Shown here one piece after another: positions 36,114-45,847 of a stretch of 64,000 nt of DNA. The notes beneath the pieces are model-generated. The model saw only the letters and a program-made list of their open reading frames with translations, made no database searches and was not told the origin of the DNA. Source of the DNA: Streptomyces sp. NRRL S-1022 (GTDB taxonomy: Bacteria > Actinomycetota > Actinomycetes > Streptomycetales > Streptomycetaceae); assembly GCF_000720135.1 (NCBI RefSeq), contig NZ_JOIU01000004.1:1-64000 (forward strand). Reading direction: 5' to 3'. The position numbers and the translations under genes were made by a program. Numbering within the stretch: position 1 is the first letter of the stretch; each line of letters begins with the position of its first letter.

Positions 36114-36140
36114 GGATGCCCCGCGCGAGGCGGGGCATCC
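36114..36140. terminator. Bidirectional terminator between the LuxR and M4 protease genes
   Basis: GGATGCCCCGC (36114-36124) pairs perfectly with GCGGGGCATCC (36130-36140), loop GCGAG. It lies between two convergent genes, so it can serve both. Confidence 0.8.
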
Positions 36141-36167
36141 GGTGGTGCGGGTGTGCTGCGGCGTCCG

Positions 36168-37952
36168 TCAGTGGTGGGCGCGCGGCGTGTTGGCGGCGGT
36201 GACGTTGACCGCGGACCAGGACTTGTCGACCGTCTTGTACTCGGTGCTGTTCGCGCCGTACAGGTCCTTGGCCGCCTTCAGGGTCGCGATGCGCGCCTGG
36301 TGGAAGTCGGTCGTGGAGACCATGTAGCGGGTCAGCGCACGGTAGTAGATGGCCGTCGCCTTGGTGCGGCCGATGCCCTTGACCGCGATGTTGTGGTACG
36401 TCGGCGAGTTGTAGTTGACGCCGTTGATCGTCTTCTTGCCGCTGCCCTCGGCGAGGAGGTAGTAGGCGTGGGACGAGACACCGGAACCGGCGTGCACCTC
36501 GGTGTAGTAGGTGTCCGCCGACCAGTAGTCGATGGTGCCCTCAAGCTTGTCGAGCGAGGGGTGGTCCAGGCGGCGCAGGAACTTCTGCGCGAGGCCCAGC
36601 TTCTCGCCGATCAGGTAGTCGGGCGTGTCCTTCGTGTTCTTGGCGTAGAACTCGACGTTCGAGCCGAAGATGTCCGCGAGCGACTCGTTCAGCGAGCCGG
36701 GCTCGCCGTACTGGTTGCCGTCGGAGTCGACGAAGGTCGGCTGCAGGTTGGCGGTCGCCTCGACCACGCCGTGGGTCAGCTCGTGACCGGTGACGTCGAG
36801 GACCACGAGCGGCTTCTTGAACATGTCGCCGTCGCCGTCGCCGTACAGCATGCAGTTGCAGGTCGGGTCCCAGAAGGCGTTGGCGACCTTCTTGCCCCAG
36901 TGGACCATCGCCTGCGCGGGCTTGCTGTTGTTCGCGATGCCCTTGCGCTTGAAGGTGCTCTTGTAGAAGTCGAGCGTCTTCGTGATGCCGTACTGGGCGT
37001 CGGCGGCGGCGCTGACCCGGCTGGTGGTCTTGCCGTTGCCCCACACGTTGGTGGTGTTGGTCAGCTTCGAACCGGCGCTGAACTTCTCCGTGTACGAGCC
37101 CTTGGCGTCCCGCGTCTCGGTGCCGTACCGGTTCGGGTCCTTGAGCTGGTAGTGGCCGCGCGAGGTCTGCGTGGTGGTGAGACCGACGGTGCCCACGAAG
37201 AGGGTCTTGCCGGTGCCCTTGGCGGCCGACGGGTAGGCCGCGGCACCGGTGGCGCCCGAGCCGACGAGGCCGGACGGGATGGAGGCGGAGCCGGCGCCGG
37301 TGGCCGGGTCGACGGTCTCGCCGCGCTCGCGCAGGGCGTCGAGCAGCTTCGGCGACAGGAACTCGTCCCGGGTCGGCGTGTTGCTGCGCACCTTGCCGGT
37401 GACCGCGTCGACGACGACCGTGCGGGAGTTGTCCTTGTCGGTGACGGTGACCTGGTAGGCCAGCGCGGAGGCGCCGTCGCGGGCGTCCAGCACGAGCTGG
37501 GCGCTGCCCGCGTCGCCCTTGGCCGCCTTCGCGGCCTTGGCGGCGGCCTGGCCCGCGGTCAGCTTGGCCTTGACGGCGGCCGGCTTGACGGCGTGGTCGG
37601 CGGCACGGGTCACGCCCGTGTAGCCGAGTCCCCGGTCGAGGTGGACGATGAGGTCGCCACCGAGCACCGGCAGGTCGTTGTGCGTGCGGACGAAGCGGAC
37701 GTGCCGGGCACCCTCGGGGTCGATCATGACGTCCTGCGCGTGCAGGACGTCACCCTTCGACACGCCGGTCGCCGAGGCGTGCGCGAAGGCCGCGGTACGC
37801 GCAGCCTCCACCACCACCGTGGCGCTCGTGGCGGAGGCGGCGGACCGCTCCACCCCCGTGGAGGGACCCGCGAAGGCCGTACCGGCCAGGCCCGTGGCAG
37901 CCGTCGCCACCGCGACGGCGACCGCCACGGTGCGTATGTGCGGTCTACGCAA
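36168..37952 (-). CDS. Secreted M4-family (thermolysin-like) metalloprotease
   Basis: About 594 residues. A signal peptide (RRPHIRTVAVAVAVATAATG then LAGTAFA) and a propeptide with FTP/PepSY parts precede the protease domain. The zinc site is VTGHELTHGVVEA (HELTH, about 355) with the third ligand Glu in GSLNESLADIFGS, and the His of the active-site loop is in SGVSSHAYYLLAEG. No ATG or GTG with a ribosome site fits: GAAGGA at 37965-37970 is followed by CTG at 37961 and TTG at 37952, so the TTG is chosen with low certainty. It degrades protein outside the cell. Confidence 0.9.
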   Translation of the reverse strand: MRRPHIRTVAVAVAVATAATGLAGTAFAGPSTGVERSAASATSATVVVEAARTAAFAHASATGVSKGDVLHAQDVMIDPEGARHVRFVRTHNDLPVLGGDLIVHLDRGLGYTGVTRAADHAVKPAAVKAKLTAGQAAAKAAKAAKGDAGSAQLVLDARDGASALAYQVTVTDKDNSRTVVVDAVTGKVRSNTPTRDEFLSPKLLDALRERGETVDPATGAGSASIPSGLVGSGATGAAAYPSAAKGTGKTLFVGTVGLTTTQTSRGHYQLKDPNRYGTETRDAKGSYTEKFSAGSKLTNTTNVWGNGKTTSRVSAAADAQYGITKTLDFYKSTFKRKGIANNSKPAQAMVHWGKKVANAFWDPTCNCMLYGDGDGDMFKKPLVVLDVTGHELTHGVVEATANLQPTFVDSDGNQYGEPGSLNESLADIFGSNVEFYAKNTKDTPDYLIGEKLGLAQKFLRRLDHPSLDKLEGTIDYWSADTYYTEVHAGSGVSSHAYYLLAEGSGKKTINGVNYNSPTYHNIAVKGIGRTKATAIYYRALTRYMVSTTDFHQARIATLKAAKDLYGANSTEYKTVDKSWSAVNVTAANTPRAHH

Positions 37953-39430
<1,478 letters not shown>

Positions 39431-39446
39431 TCACGCGCGCGGCGCT

Positions 39447-39490
39447 GCCGGCTGCCCGGACGCTCCGGTCGGGACGTCCGGGCAGCCGGC
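39447..39490. terminator. 16-bp hairpin between convergent genes
   Basis: GCCGGCTGCCCGGACG (39447-39462) pairs perfectly with CGTCCGGGCAGCCGGC (39475-39490) around a 12-base loop. It separates the convergent serine hydrolase and S1 protease genes and can end transcripts from either side. Confidence 0.85.
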
Positions 39491-39511
39491 GGTCCCCGGG
39501 GGGGCAGCCGC

Positions 39512-40870
39512 TCACTGCCGTTGCCACAGCGCGGGGGTGTTCGGCGGCTCCCAGCCCTGCTGGGCCTGGTGGGTCTGCAGACAGCGGTAGGCGGCGCCGC
39601 CGTACGTCACCGTGGCGCCCGCCTGGTAGACGGTGCCGGCCGCCCAGGTGCCGCCCGGGTCGCCCGGGTCACCGGGGTCGCCGGGACCGGTCGCGGTCGT
39701 CTTCAGCGTGAGGCCGTACGACTGGAGGATCGGGTTGACCGGCTGGAAGTACGTGGTGCCGCCGCTGGTGCAGTTGCCCGTGCCGCCCGAGGTGACGCCC
39801 TGTGCCTGGCTGCCGGAGATGAACGAGCCGCCCGAGTCGCCCGGTTCGGCGCACACAGAGGTGCGAGTGACCCCGGTGACGGTGCCCTCCTGGTAGGTGA
39901 CGCTGCTGTTGAGCTGCTGCACCGTCCCGCAGTGCCAGCCCGTCGTCGAGCCGGAACGGCACACGGAGGAGCCCACGGTGGCCTGTGTCGAACCCGTGAC
40001 CTGCGCGCTGGAGCCGTTGACGTAGGGCGTCGCCGTCCAGTTGGCGTTCGCGGCCACCCACGCCATGTCGTTGCCGGGGAAGACGGACGCCTGGAAGGTG
40101 CCCTGTGCGACCCGGTTGGAGCCGGTGGTGGTGCTGCCGGCCCGGCCGCAGTGGCCGGCCGTGGCGAAGCCCTGCTGGCTGCCGCGGGTCACCGGGAAGC
40201 CGATCGAGCAGCGGGTGCTGTTGTCGATGTAGTACGCGTCGCCGCCGCGCAGGTCGTAGAGCGGGCGGGGGTGCTCGGCGGACTTCACCATGCGGGCGAG
40301 GGAGGCGTCGACGTGGGCCGCCGCCAGCAGGGAGCGTGCGGCGTCGGTGCGTACCGCCCGCACCACCAGCGCGTTGGACGGGACGTCGACGTACCAGACG
40401 GGGGTGTCGGTGGTGGCGCGCCGGGCGGCGGCCCGGTCCAGGCGTGCCTTGGCGGCGTCGAGCGCGGTCAGGGAGTGGTCCACCACACGCGCGGCGGCGC
40501 CCCGGGCCCGGATCGCCGGTACGTCCGCCGGGTCCGTGGTGGCGACGGTCAGGGTGTCCGATTCCGCGCCGCGCACCCAGGAGCCCGCGTAGTGCGCGCC
40601 CAGTGCGGCCCGCAGCCGGCCGGAGGTGGCGCCCGCCTCCGCCTCGTTGGCCAGGCGGCGCTCGGCCTGCTGCCGGGTCAGGCCCAGGTCCCGTTCCAGG
40701 GCCCGCAGGAGGGCGGGCGGGGCGGCGTCGGTGCGCAGCGTCCCGGCCGCCGTGGGCGCGGCCGGGACGCCGGACGGCCGGGCGCTCGCGGAGCCGCTGA
40801 GCCCGGCCACGAGCAGGGCACCCGCCGCCGCGGCGGCGGCGCACGCGGCTGTGAGGGGGCGTTGGAGCAT
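39512..40870 (-). CDS. S1 serine protease (streptogrisin type) with C-terminal chitin-binding-type domain
   Basis: 452 residues. A signal peptide (ACAAAAAAGALLVAGLSGSA), an alpha-lytic-protease prodomain, a trypsin-like domain and a short carbohydrate-binding domain follow in order. The triad is His in FATAGHCGRAG, Asp in FPGNDMAWVAAN and Ser in CAEPGDSGGSFI. After a (GDP)-rich linker the CBM5/12 domain has WAAGTVYQAGATVTYGGAAY and then RCLQTHQAQQGWEPPNTPAL with the usual aromatic residues. This is the streptogrisin-C-like layout; the domain probably ties the protease to chitin or plant wall. Its partner on the far side of the two regulators carries a matching domain. Confidence 0.93.
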   Translation of the reverse strand: MLQRPLTAACAAAAAAGALLVAGLSGSASARPSGVPAAPTAAGTLRTDAAPPALLRALERDLGLTRQQAERRLANEAEAGATSGRLRAALGAHYAGSWVRGAESDTLTVATTDPADVPAIRARGAAARVVDHSLTALDAAKARLDRAAARRATTDTPVWYVDVPSNALVVRAVRTDAARSLLAAAHVDASLARMVKSAEHPRPLYDLRGGDAYYIDNSTRCSIGFPVTRGSQQGFATAGHCGRAGSTTTGSNRVAQGTFQASVFPGNDMAWVAANANWTATPYVNGSSAQVTGSTQATVGSSVCRSGSTTGWHCGTVQQLNSSVTYQEGTVTGVTRTSVCAEPGDSGGSFISGSQAQGVTSGGTGNCTSGGTTYFQPVNPILQSYGLTLKTTATGPGDPGDPGDPGGTWAAGTVYQAGATVTYGGAAYRCLQTHQAQQGWEPPNTPALWQRQ

Positions 40871-40994
40871 GGGGAGGTCTCCTCGGATTCGGTGGAGTGC
40901 CGGAAACCGTACGGAGCCCCCGACCGCGTCCGTAAGACGTCAGCCGACCCCCTGCCCCGGTGTTATGGCAGGCGTGCGGTTCGGCCACGCGCCG

Positions 40995-41978
40995 TCAGGA
41001 CGCGCGCCCGGTGCGGCGGTGCGCCCTGGCCGCCGGTTCCGCGCGGTGCGCGAGCCAGTGGGCGTAGCCGTCGCTGCGCGCCGCCGCGTCCTCGTGTGCC
41101 TTGCGGCTCTGCGCGAGCACCGTGGCCGCGGTGCCCGGCCGCTGGCCGGCCGGGCGCCAGCCCAGCAGGTGCCGCCAGACCAGCGGGGTGCCGGCGAGCG
41201 GGCGGGTGGTGAGGCCGGGCGTCGACGGGAAGGTGGCCCGGCACAGGCCGACGGCCCGGCCGACCTGCACCAGGTGGACGCAGGACGCGGTGTCCGTCTC
41301 GTACATGCGGCGGGGGGTGAAGCCGGCCCGGGCGCAGGCCGCGGTGAAACAGTCGCCGAAACAGCCGTCGCCCGGGACGCACGCCCACGCCTCGTCCGCG
41401 AGCGCGGTGAGGTCGATCTCCGGCCCCCGGGCGAGCGGATGGGTGTCGGCGAGCATGACGAAGACCGGGTCGACGGCGATCTCCTCCCAGACCAGGCGGG
41501 TGGCGTCGGGCGGGGGCGCGGAGCCGCAGGCACCGGTGAGGGCGAAGTCCAGGCGTCCCTCGGCGAGCAGCCCGGCCAGTTCCCGCTCCGACCAGGAGGC
41601 GCGGGTGCTCAGGCTGGTGCCGGGGGCGGCGTCGGCGAGCCGGTCCACCAGCGCGCCGAGCAGCGGCCCGTGGGTGCCGCCGAGCCGGAGCCGCTCCCCC
41701 TGCCCGCGTCCGCGGGCGAACTCGGCCGCCTCCTGCTGCAGTTCGCTGACCGCGGGGAGCACGAGCCGGGTGCGTTCCAGGACCAGCTCACCGAGCGCGG
41801 TGGCCCGCACCCCGTGCCGCCCCCGTTCGAACAGGGTGCCGCCCAGGGCTCGCTCGATGCGCCTGAGCTGCGCGCTCAGTGCGGGCTGCGCGAGTCCGAG
41901 CGCGGTCGCCGCCCTGGTCAGGCTGCCTGCCTCCGCGATGGTCCGAAGGGTCCTGAGATGCCGCAACTCCAGCTCCAT
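40995..41978 (-). CDS. LysR-family transcriptional regulator
   Basis: 327 residues. The winged helix-turn-helix is at the start: ELRHLRTLRTIAEAGSLTRA then ATALGLAQPALSAQLRRIER. The effector domain contains VPGDGCFGDCFTAACARAGF, and the tail is basic (RAEPAARAHRRTGRAS). No Shine-Dalgarno sequence lies before the ATG at 41978; the message may be leaderless. It is divergent from an AraC gene with a 126-base gap holding a DasR-like site. LysR proteins often control the divergent neighbour, here the AraC-dioxygenase pair. Confidence 0.9.
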   Translation of the reverse strand: MELELRHLRTLRTIAEAGSLTRAATALGLAQPALSAQLRRIERALGGTLFERGRHGVRATALGELVLERTRLVLPAVSELQQEAAEFARGRGQGERLRLGGTHGPLLGALVDRLADAAPGTSLSTRASWSERELAGLLAEGRLDFALTGACGSAPPPDATRLVWEEIAVDPVFVMLADTHPLARGPEIDLTALADEAWACVPGDGCFGDCFTAACARAGFTPRRMYETDTASCVHLVQVGRAVGLCRATFPSTPGLTTRPLAGTPLVWRHLLGWRPAGQRPGTAATVLAQSRKAHEDAAARSDGYAHWLAHRAEPAARAHRRTGRAS

Positions 41979-42017
41979 GAGGGGAGCTTGCGGCGCCGGA
42001 CGGCATGGGGCAAGAGG

Positions 42018-42031
42018 TTGGTCCAGACCAA
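42018..42031. promoter_or_regulatory. DasR-like (dre) site
   Basis: TTGGTCCAGACCAA is a palindrome apart from its two central bases; its core TGGTCCAGACCA differs at one position from the DasR consensus TGGTCTAGACCA. It lies in the LysR/AraC gap, 74 bases before the AraC start. DasR, released by glucosamine 6-phosphate, controls chitin and GlcNAc genes, which fits the chitin-binding-type domains of the neighbouring enzymes. A site for the adjacent LysR or AraC is the alternative. Confidence 0.5.
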
Positions 42032-42104
42032 AGTACGGTATCTGGTCGATGCCCGCGACAAGCGGCGAGCCCGTCCGGCACGCCAGGAGAGGGGAGCACG
42101 AGCA

Positions 42105-43043
42105 ATGCGCGCCACCACCGTCCCACCGGGAACCCCCGGTCTGCCGACCGCGGCCGGGGACGTACCCCTGCACCGGCTGGAGGTGGCCGGGCCCGGGCAC
42201 CCGCCGTTCGCCGCGGGCTCCTTCGAGGCGGTGGGACCGCTGTCCCGGTGGAGCCGCCCGCACCGGCACACCTTCTACGAGATCATCCACGTCAGCGCCG
42301 GTTCCGGCACCCACGTCGTCGACCTGGTGCGCTGGCCGGTCCGGCCCCCGCACCTGGCCGTGGTGCTGCCCGGGCAGGTGCACCACTGGGAGGGCGGCCA
42401 GGGCCCGGAGGGGACCCTGGCGCTGTTCACGGACGACTTCCTGGTCGACCACCCCGGGGACCGCGAGGTGCTGCGGCGGCTCGGGGAACGGGGCTGGTTC
42501 GCGCTGGACGCCGAACACGACCGGTCCGTGGGGCGGCTGATGGCCGAACTCGTCGCGGAGCACCGGCAGCGCGCCCCGGGCCACGAGAGCGTCCTGCGCT
42601 CGCTGCTGCACGTCCTCGTCGTACGCGCCGCCCGGCTGCCGCGGCACGGCGGGGCCGGCCGCGACCCGCGGGTCCTGGGCCGGCCGGCCGCCGTGGCCGA
42701 GGAGTTCACCCGGCTGATCGCGCGCCCGGAGGCGGCCGGCTGGAGCGTGCGGGAGTGCGCGGGGCGGCTGGGCGTGACGCCCGGCTACCTCACGCAGGCG
42801 GTACGGGCCGCCACCGGCCGCCCGCCGGGACGGCTGCTGATCGAGGCCCGGGTGTACCAGGCACAGCAACTGCTCGCGCACACCCGGCTGTCGGTGCGGC
42901 AGGTCGCCGCCCGCACCGGCTTCGCCGACCCCGCCTACTTCAGCCGGTTCTTCCGGCGGGAGACCGGCAGCAGCCCCGGTGACTTCCGAAAACACCACAG
43001 CCGCCACGACCAGTCCCTCGAACTCCCGTCCGTGCGGACTTAG
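42105..43043 (+). CDS. AraC-family transcriptional regulator
   Basis: 312 residues. A cupin-type sensor domain has RPHRHTFYEIIHVSAGSGTH (about 45-64) and AVVLPGQVHHWEGGQG. The C-terminal double helix-turn-helix has VRECAGRLGVTPGYLTQAVR and LSVRQVAARTGFADPAYFSR followed by FFRRETGSSPGDFR. The ATG at 42105 has AGGGGAG upstream. It is followed after 36 bases by the dioxygenase gene on the same strand, which is its likely target or co-transcribed partner. Confidence 0.92.
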   Translation: MRATTVPPGTPGLPTAAGDVPLHRLEVAGPGHPPFAAGSFEAVGPLSRWSRPHRHTFYEIIHVSAGSGTHVVDLVRWPVRPPHLAVVLPGQVHHWEGGQGPEGTLALFTDDFLVDHPGDREVLRRLGERGWFALDAEHDRSVGRLMAELVAEHRQRAPGHESVLRSLLHVLVVRAARLPRHGGAGRDPRVLGRPAAVAEEFTRLIARPEAAGWSVRECAGRLGVTPGYLTQAVRAATGRPPGRLLIEARVYQAQQLLAHTRLSVRQVAARTGFADPAYFSRFFRRETGSSPGDFRKHHSRHDQSLELPSVRT

Positions 43044-43079
43044 TTTCATTGCGCATCCGACCCCCCACGAGGAGGAGAC

Positions 43080-43925
43080 ATGGACGGAGCAGGCAGGGAC
43101 GGCGCCGGGGCGCAGGAGGAGCCGAGGTCCCAGCGGCTGGTCCACCGCAAGACGGTGCTGCGCGCGGCCCTCGCCGCCACCGCCGCGGTGCCCGTCGCCC
43201 TGATCGGCGGCCCGGCGCTCGCCCGCACGTTCGTCGCGGGCGGCGCGGCGCCCGAACTCACCCCGCCGTGCGACGACGGCGACCACCCCACTCCGGAACA
43301 GATCGAGGGCCCCTACTTCAAACCGAACTCGCCGGAGCGCACGAGTCTGCTGGAACCGGGCCTGCCGGGCACCCGGCTCACCGTGACCGGCTACGTCTTC
43401 GGCCGGGCCTGCCTCCCCCTGTCCGGCGTGCTGCTGGACTTCTGGCAGGCCGACACCAACGGCGCGTACGACAACACCGGTTTCCGGCTGCGCGGCCACC
43501 AGTTCACCGACTCCCGCGGCTCCTTCGCGCTGACCACGATCGTGCCGGGCCTGTATCCGGGCCGGACCCGTCACCTCCACGTCAAGGTGCAGGCGCCGCA
43601 CCGGCCCGTCCTGACCACGCAGCTGTACTTCCCGAACGAACCGCGCAACAGCACCGACACGATCTTCGACTCCCGCCTGCTGATGACGGTGCGCGACGGG
43701 GGCGGCGGCCGGGAGGCGGCGTTCGACTTCGTCATCGACGTCCCGCAGGACCCCGGCCCGGGACCCGGTCCCTCCTCGCCGGAGAACACCTGGACGCCGG
43801 GGACCGCGTACCGGGCGGGCGACTGGGCGACGTACGCGGCGCGCGCGTACGTCTGCCTCCAGCCGCACACCTCCCAGCCGGGCTGGGAGCCCCCGGCGGT
43901 GCCGGCGCTGTGGCAGGCGGCGTGA
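43080..43925 (+). CDS. Secreted intradiol ring-cleavage dioxygenase with C-terminal CBM5/12 domain
   Basis: 281 residues. A twin-arginine-like or Sec signal (RKTVLRAALAATAAVPVALI) precedes the dioxygenase core. Fe(III) ligands are Tyr in IEGPYFKPN, Tyr in PGLYPGRTRHLHVKV and the two His of RHLHV (about 162-164). After a PGPGPGPSSPEN linker the binding domain TWTPGTAYRAGDWATYAARA followed by YVCLQPHTSQPGWEPPAVPA is closely similar to that of the S1 protease at 39512. A fused enzyme of this layout (SACTE_2871 from Streptomyces SirexAA-E) cleaves catechols near plant wall. Action on lignin-type aromatics is the likely role. Confidence 0.92.
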   Translation: MDGAGRDGAGAQEEPRSQRLVHRKTVLRAALAATAAVPVALIGGPALARTFVAGGAAPELTPPCDDGDHPTPEQIEGPYFKPNSPERTSLLEPGLPGTRLTVTGYVFGRACLPLSGVLLDFWQADTNGAYDNTGFRLRGHQFTDSRGSFALTTIVPGLYPGRTRHLHVKVQAPHRPVLTTQLYFPNEPRNSTDTIFDSRLLMTVRDGGGGREAAFDFVIDVPQDPGPGPGPSSPENTWTPGTAYRAGDWATYAARAYVCLQPHTSQPGWEPPAVPALWQAA

Positions 43926-43969
43926 AGTCCGTTCCGTGATCTTGGCGGAACGCCGGCTTCCGGGACACC

Positions 43970-44656
43970 ATGCCCGGCATGAAGGGTGATCTCTTTTCCA
44001 GTCAGCACGTGGTGCAGCCGGCCGTGCAGCCGGGCATGTACGTGGAGAACGCCAAGTGCATCAGGTACGTGGTGAACGGCGAGATGTACGCCCGGCAGGG
44101 CGCGATGGTCGCCTACCGCGGCGATCTCGGGTTCGAGCGCAAGGGGCAGGGCGTCGGCGGCATGCTCAAGCGGGCGGTCACCGGTGAGGGACTGCCCCTC
44201 ATGGCGGTGCGCGGGCAGGGCGAGGCCTGGTTCGCGCACGAGGCGCAGAACTGCTTCATCGTCGAGGTCGAGTCCGGCGACCAGTTCACCGTCAACGGCC
44301 GCAACGTCCTGTGTTTCGACGCCTCGCTGGCGTACGAGATCAAGACGGTGAAGGGGTCCGGCATCGCCGGCGGCGGCCTGTTCAACAGCGTGTTCAGCGG
44401 GCAGGGCCGGCTCGGCCTGGTGTGCGAGGGCAACCCGCTGGTCATCCCGGTGTCCGCGCAGGCGCCGGTGTACGTCGACACGGACGCGGTGGTGGGCTGG
44501 ACGGCCCACCTGCGCACCTCCCTGCACCGCTCGCAGTCCATCGGCTCGATGCTGCGCGGCGGTTCGGGCGAGGCCGTGCAGCTCATGCTCCAGGGCGAGG
44601 GGTTCGTGGTGGTGCGGCCGAGCGAGGTGACGCCCCAGAAGGCCCAGCAGCACTGA
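43970..44656 (+). CDS. AIM24 family protein
   Basis: 228 residues, all beta, no signal peptide. The AIM24/TspO-like fold (PF01987) is recognised from FERKGQGVGGMLKRAVTGEG, LMAVRGQGEAWFAHEA and CFIVEVESGDQFTVNGRNVL. In yeast AIM24 is mitochondrial; bacterial copies have no known role. Two starts are possible (ATG at 43970 or 43979); neither has a strong ribosome site. Two hairpins follow, 44692-44708 and 44728-44750. Confidence 0.88.
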   Translation: MPGMKGDLFSSQHVVQPAVQPGMYVENAKCIRYVVNGEMYARQGAMVAYRGDLGFERKGQGVGGMLKRAVTGEGLPLMAVRGQGEAWFAHEAQNCFIVEVESGDQFTVNGRNVLCFDASLAYEIKTVKGSGIAGGGLFNSVFSGQGRLGLVCEGNPLVIPVSAQAPVYVDTDAVVGWTAHLRTSLHRSQSIGSMLRGGSGEAVQLMLQGEGFVVVRPSEVTPQKAQQH

Positions 44657-44691
44657 CCTTGCCTGTGATCCGTGTCGCACGGGCAACCCCC

Positions 44692-44708
44692 GACGCCGTA
44701 CCGGCGTC
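44692..44708 (+). terminator. Small hairpin after the AIM24 gene
   Basis: GACGCCG (44692-44698) pairs with CGGCGTC (44702-44708), loop TAC, followed by TT. First of two stems in the gap, 36 bases after the stop. Confidence 0.5.
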
Positions 44709-44727
44709 TTGATCGACAACAGACCGG

Positions 44728-44750
44728 GCCCCGGCCCCTCGGGCCGGGGC
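44728..44750 (+). terminator. 10-bp GC-rich hairpin after the AIM24 gene
   Basis: GCCCCGGCCC (44728-44737) pairs perfectly with GGGCCGGGGC (44741-44750), loop CTC. Likely terminator separating the AIM24 gene from the regulated TPR-prenyl synthase unit. Confidence 0.7.
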
Positions 44751-44765
44751 ATACTTCCGAGATGC

Positions 44766-44795
44766 TATACACGGTATGTATACACTCCGTGTATA
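44766..44795 (+). promoter_or_regulatory. Double overlapping palindrome (operator) before the TPR gene
   Basis: TATACAC-GGT-ATGTATA (44766-44782) is one palindrome with one mismatch, and TATACAC-TCC-GTGTATA (44779-44795) a perfect one; they share TATA. A TACACT -10-like box (44781-44786) lies inside, so binding would block the promoter. The ribosome site AGAAGG directly follows. Two repressor dimers could bind 13 bases apart. No regulator gene is adjacent. Confidence 0.75.
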
Positions 44796-44806
44796 GAAGG
44801 GTACGC

Positions 44807-45847
44807 ATGTACGGCAAGGCTTTCGCCCCGGAGTACCAGGGCGCCCTGACCACCCTGTCCGTGAACTCCTCGCTGGTCGACGTGCTGGCCGAGGCCACCG
44901 AGCGGCTGCACGAGGCCGAACGGGCCGGACACCCCGGCGAGGCGGCGCGCTGCGGGCTCGCCGTCGCCGAGGCCCACCGCCGGCTGGGCCACGTACAGGA
45001 GGCCGACCGGGCCTGGAAGGCGAGCTACCGCGCCGCCCGCGAGGCCGGCGACACCGCCGCCATGGCCTGGGCGCTGTGGAGCGGGGGCACCCTGGCCCGG
45101 CAGCGCGGGGCGTTCCCGCTCGCCTGGCGGCTGCTGGGGCTCGCGGCCGAACTCGGCGAGCGGGGCGGGGACGTGGTGGTGCGCGGCTACTCGCTGGCCG
45201 GCCTCGCGGAGACCGGCCGGATCCAGGGCGACTACGCGGCCGTCGGCCGGCTGCACGAGCAGCTGCTGGCCGAGGCCCGCAAACGGGGCGAGGCCCGGCA
45301 CACGGTGTGGGCCCTGGAGGGCATCGCCCAGATGCACCGCAACACCGGCGACCACGACCGGGCGTACGCCCTGTTCGAGGAGGCGGCGGAGATAGCCGGC
45401 CGGGCCGACGACCGGCGCGGCCACGCCTGGGCGCTGCGCGGGCTCGCGGACGTGCTCTCGGTACGCGACGGCGCCACCGAGCGGGCGCTGGAGCTGCTGG
45501 CCGAGGCGGAGGCGACCTGCCGGGAGATGAACCTCTCCAGCGCACTCGCCTACAACCACAAGATGCAGGGCAACGTCCTGTACCGCGCGGGCCGTTACGC
45601 CGAGGCCCGCGAGCGGTACGAGCTGGCGCTGACGGAGTTCCGGACGATGAGCGAACCCCGCGGCGAGGCGCTGTCCCGGCTGGGTCTCGCCAAGTCCCTC
45701 GCCCGGCTCGGCCGCGACCGGGCCGAGACCGCCGCCGAACTCGCCGACCTGGCGCGGACGCTGGAGCGCAGCGGGCTGCGGCACGCCCGGGAGATGGTGG
45801 CCCGGGCCCAGCGGGAGTTCGGCCTCGACGCGGAGGCCGTACGGTGA
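44807..45847 (+). CDS. Tetratricopeptide-repeat protein
   Basis: 346 residues of helical repeats, no signal or catalytic motif. TPR units are visible, for example AEAHRRLGHVQEADRAWKAS, GIAQMHRNTGDHDRAYALFE and MQGNVLYRAGRYAEARERYE (about 255-275). The start MYGKAFAPEYQGALTTLSVN is chosen because AGAAGG is upstream. Its TGA overlaps the GTG of the polyprenyl synthase as GTGA, so the two proteins are made together and probably work together. The operator in front is the strongest in the window. Confidence 0.85.
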   Translation: MYGKAFAPEYQGALTTLSVNSSLVDVLAEATERLHEAERAGHPGEAARCGLAVAEAHRRLGHVQEADRAWKASYRAAREAGDTAAMAWALWSGGTLARQRGAFPLAWRLLGLAAELGERGGDVVVRGYSLAGLAETGRIQGDYAAVGRLHEQLLAEARKRGEARHTVWALEGIAQMHRNTGDHDRAYALFEEAAEIAGRADDRRGHAWALRGLADVLSVRDGATERALELLAEAEATCREMNLSSALAYNHKMQGNVLYRAGRYAEARERYELALTEFRTMSEPRGEALSRLGLAKSLARLGRDRAETAAELADLARTLERSGLRHAREMVARAQREFGLDAEAVR

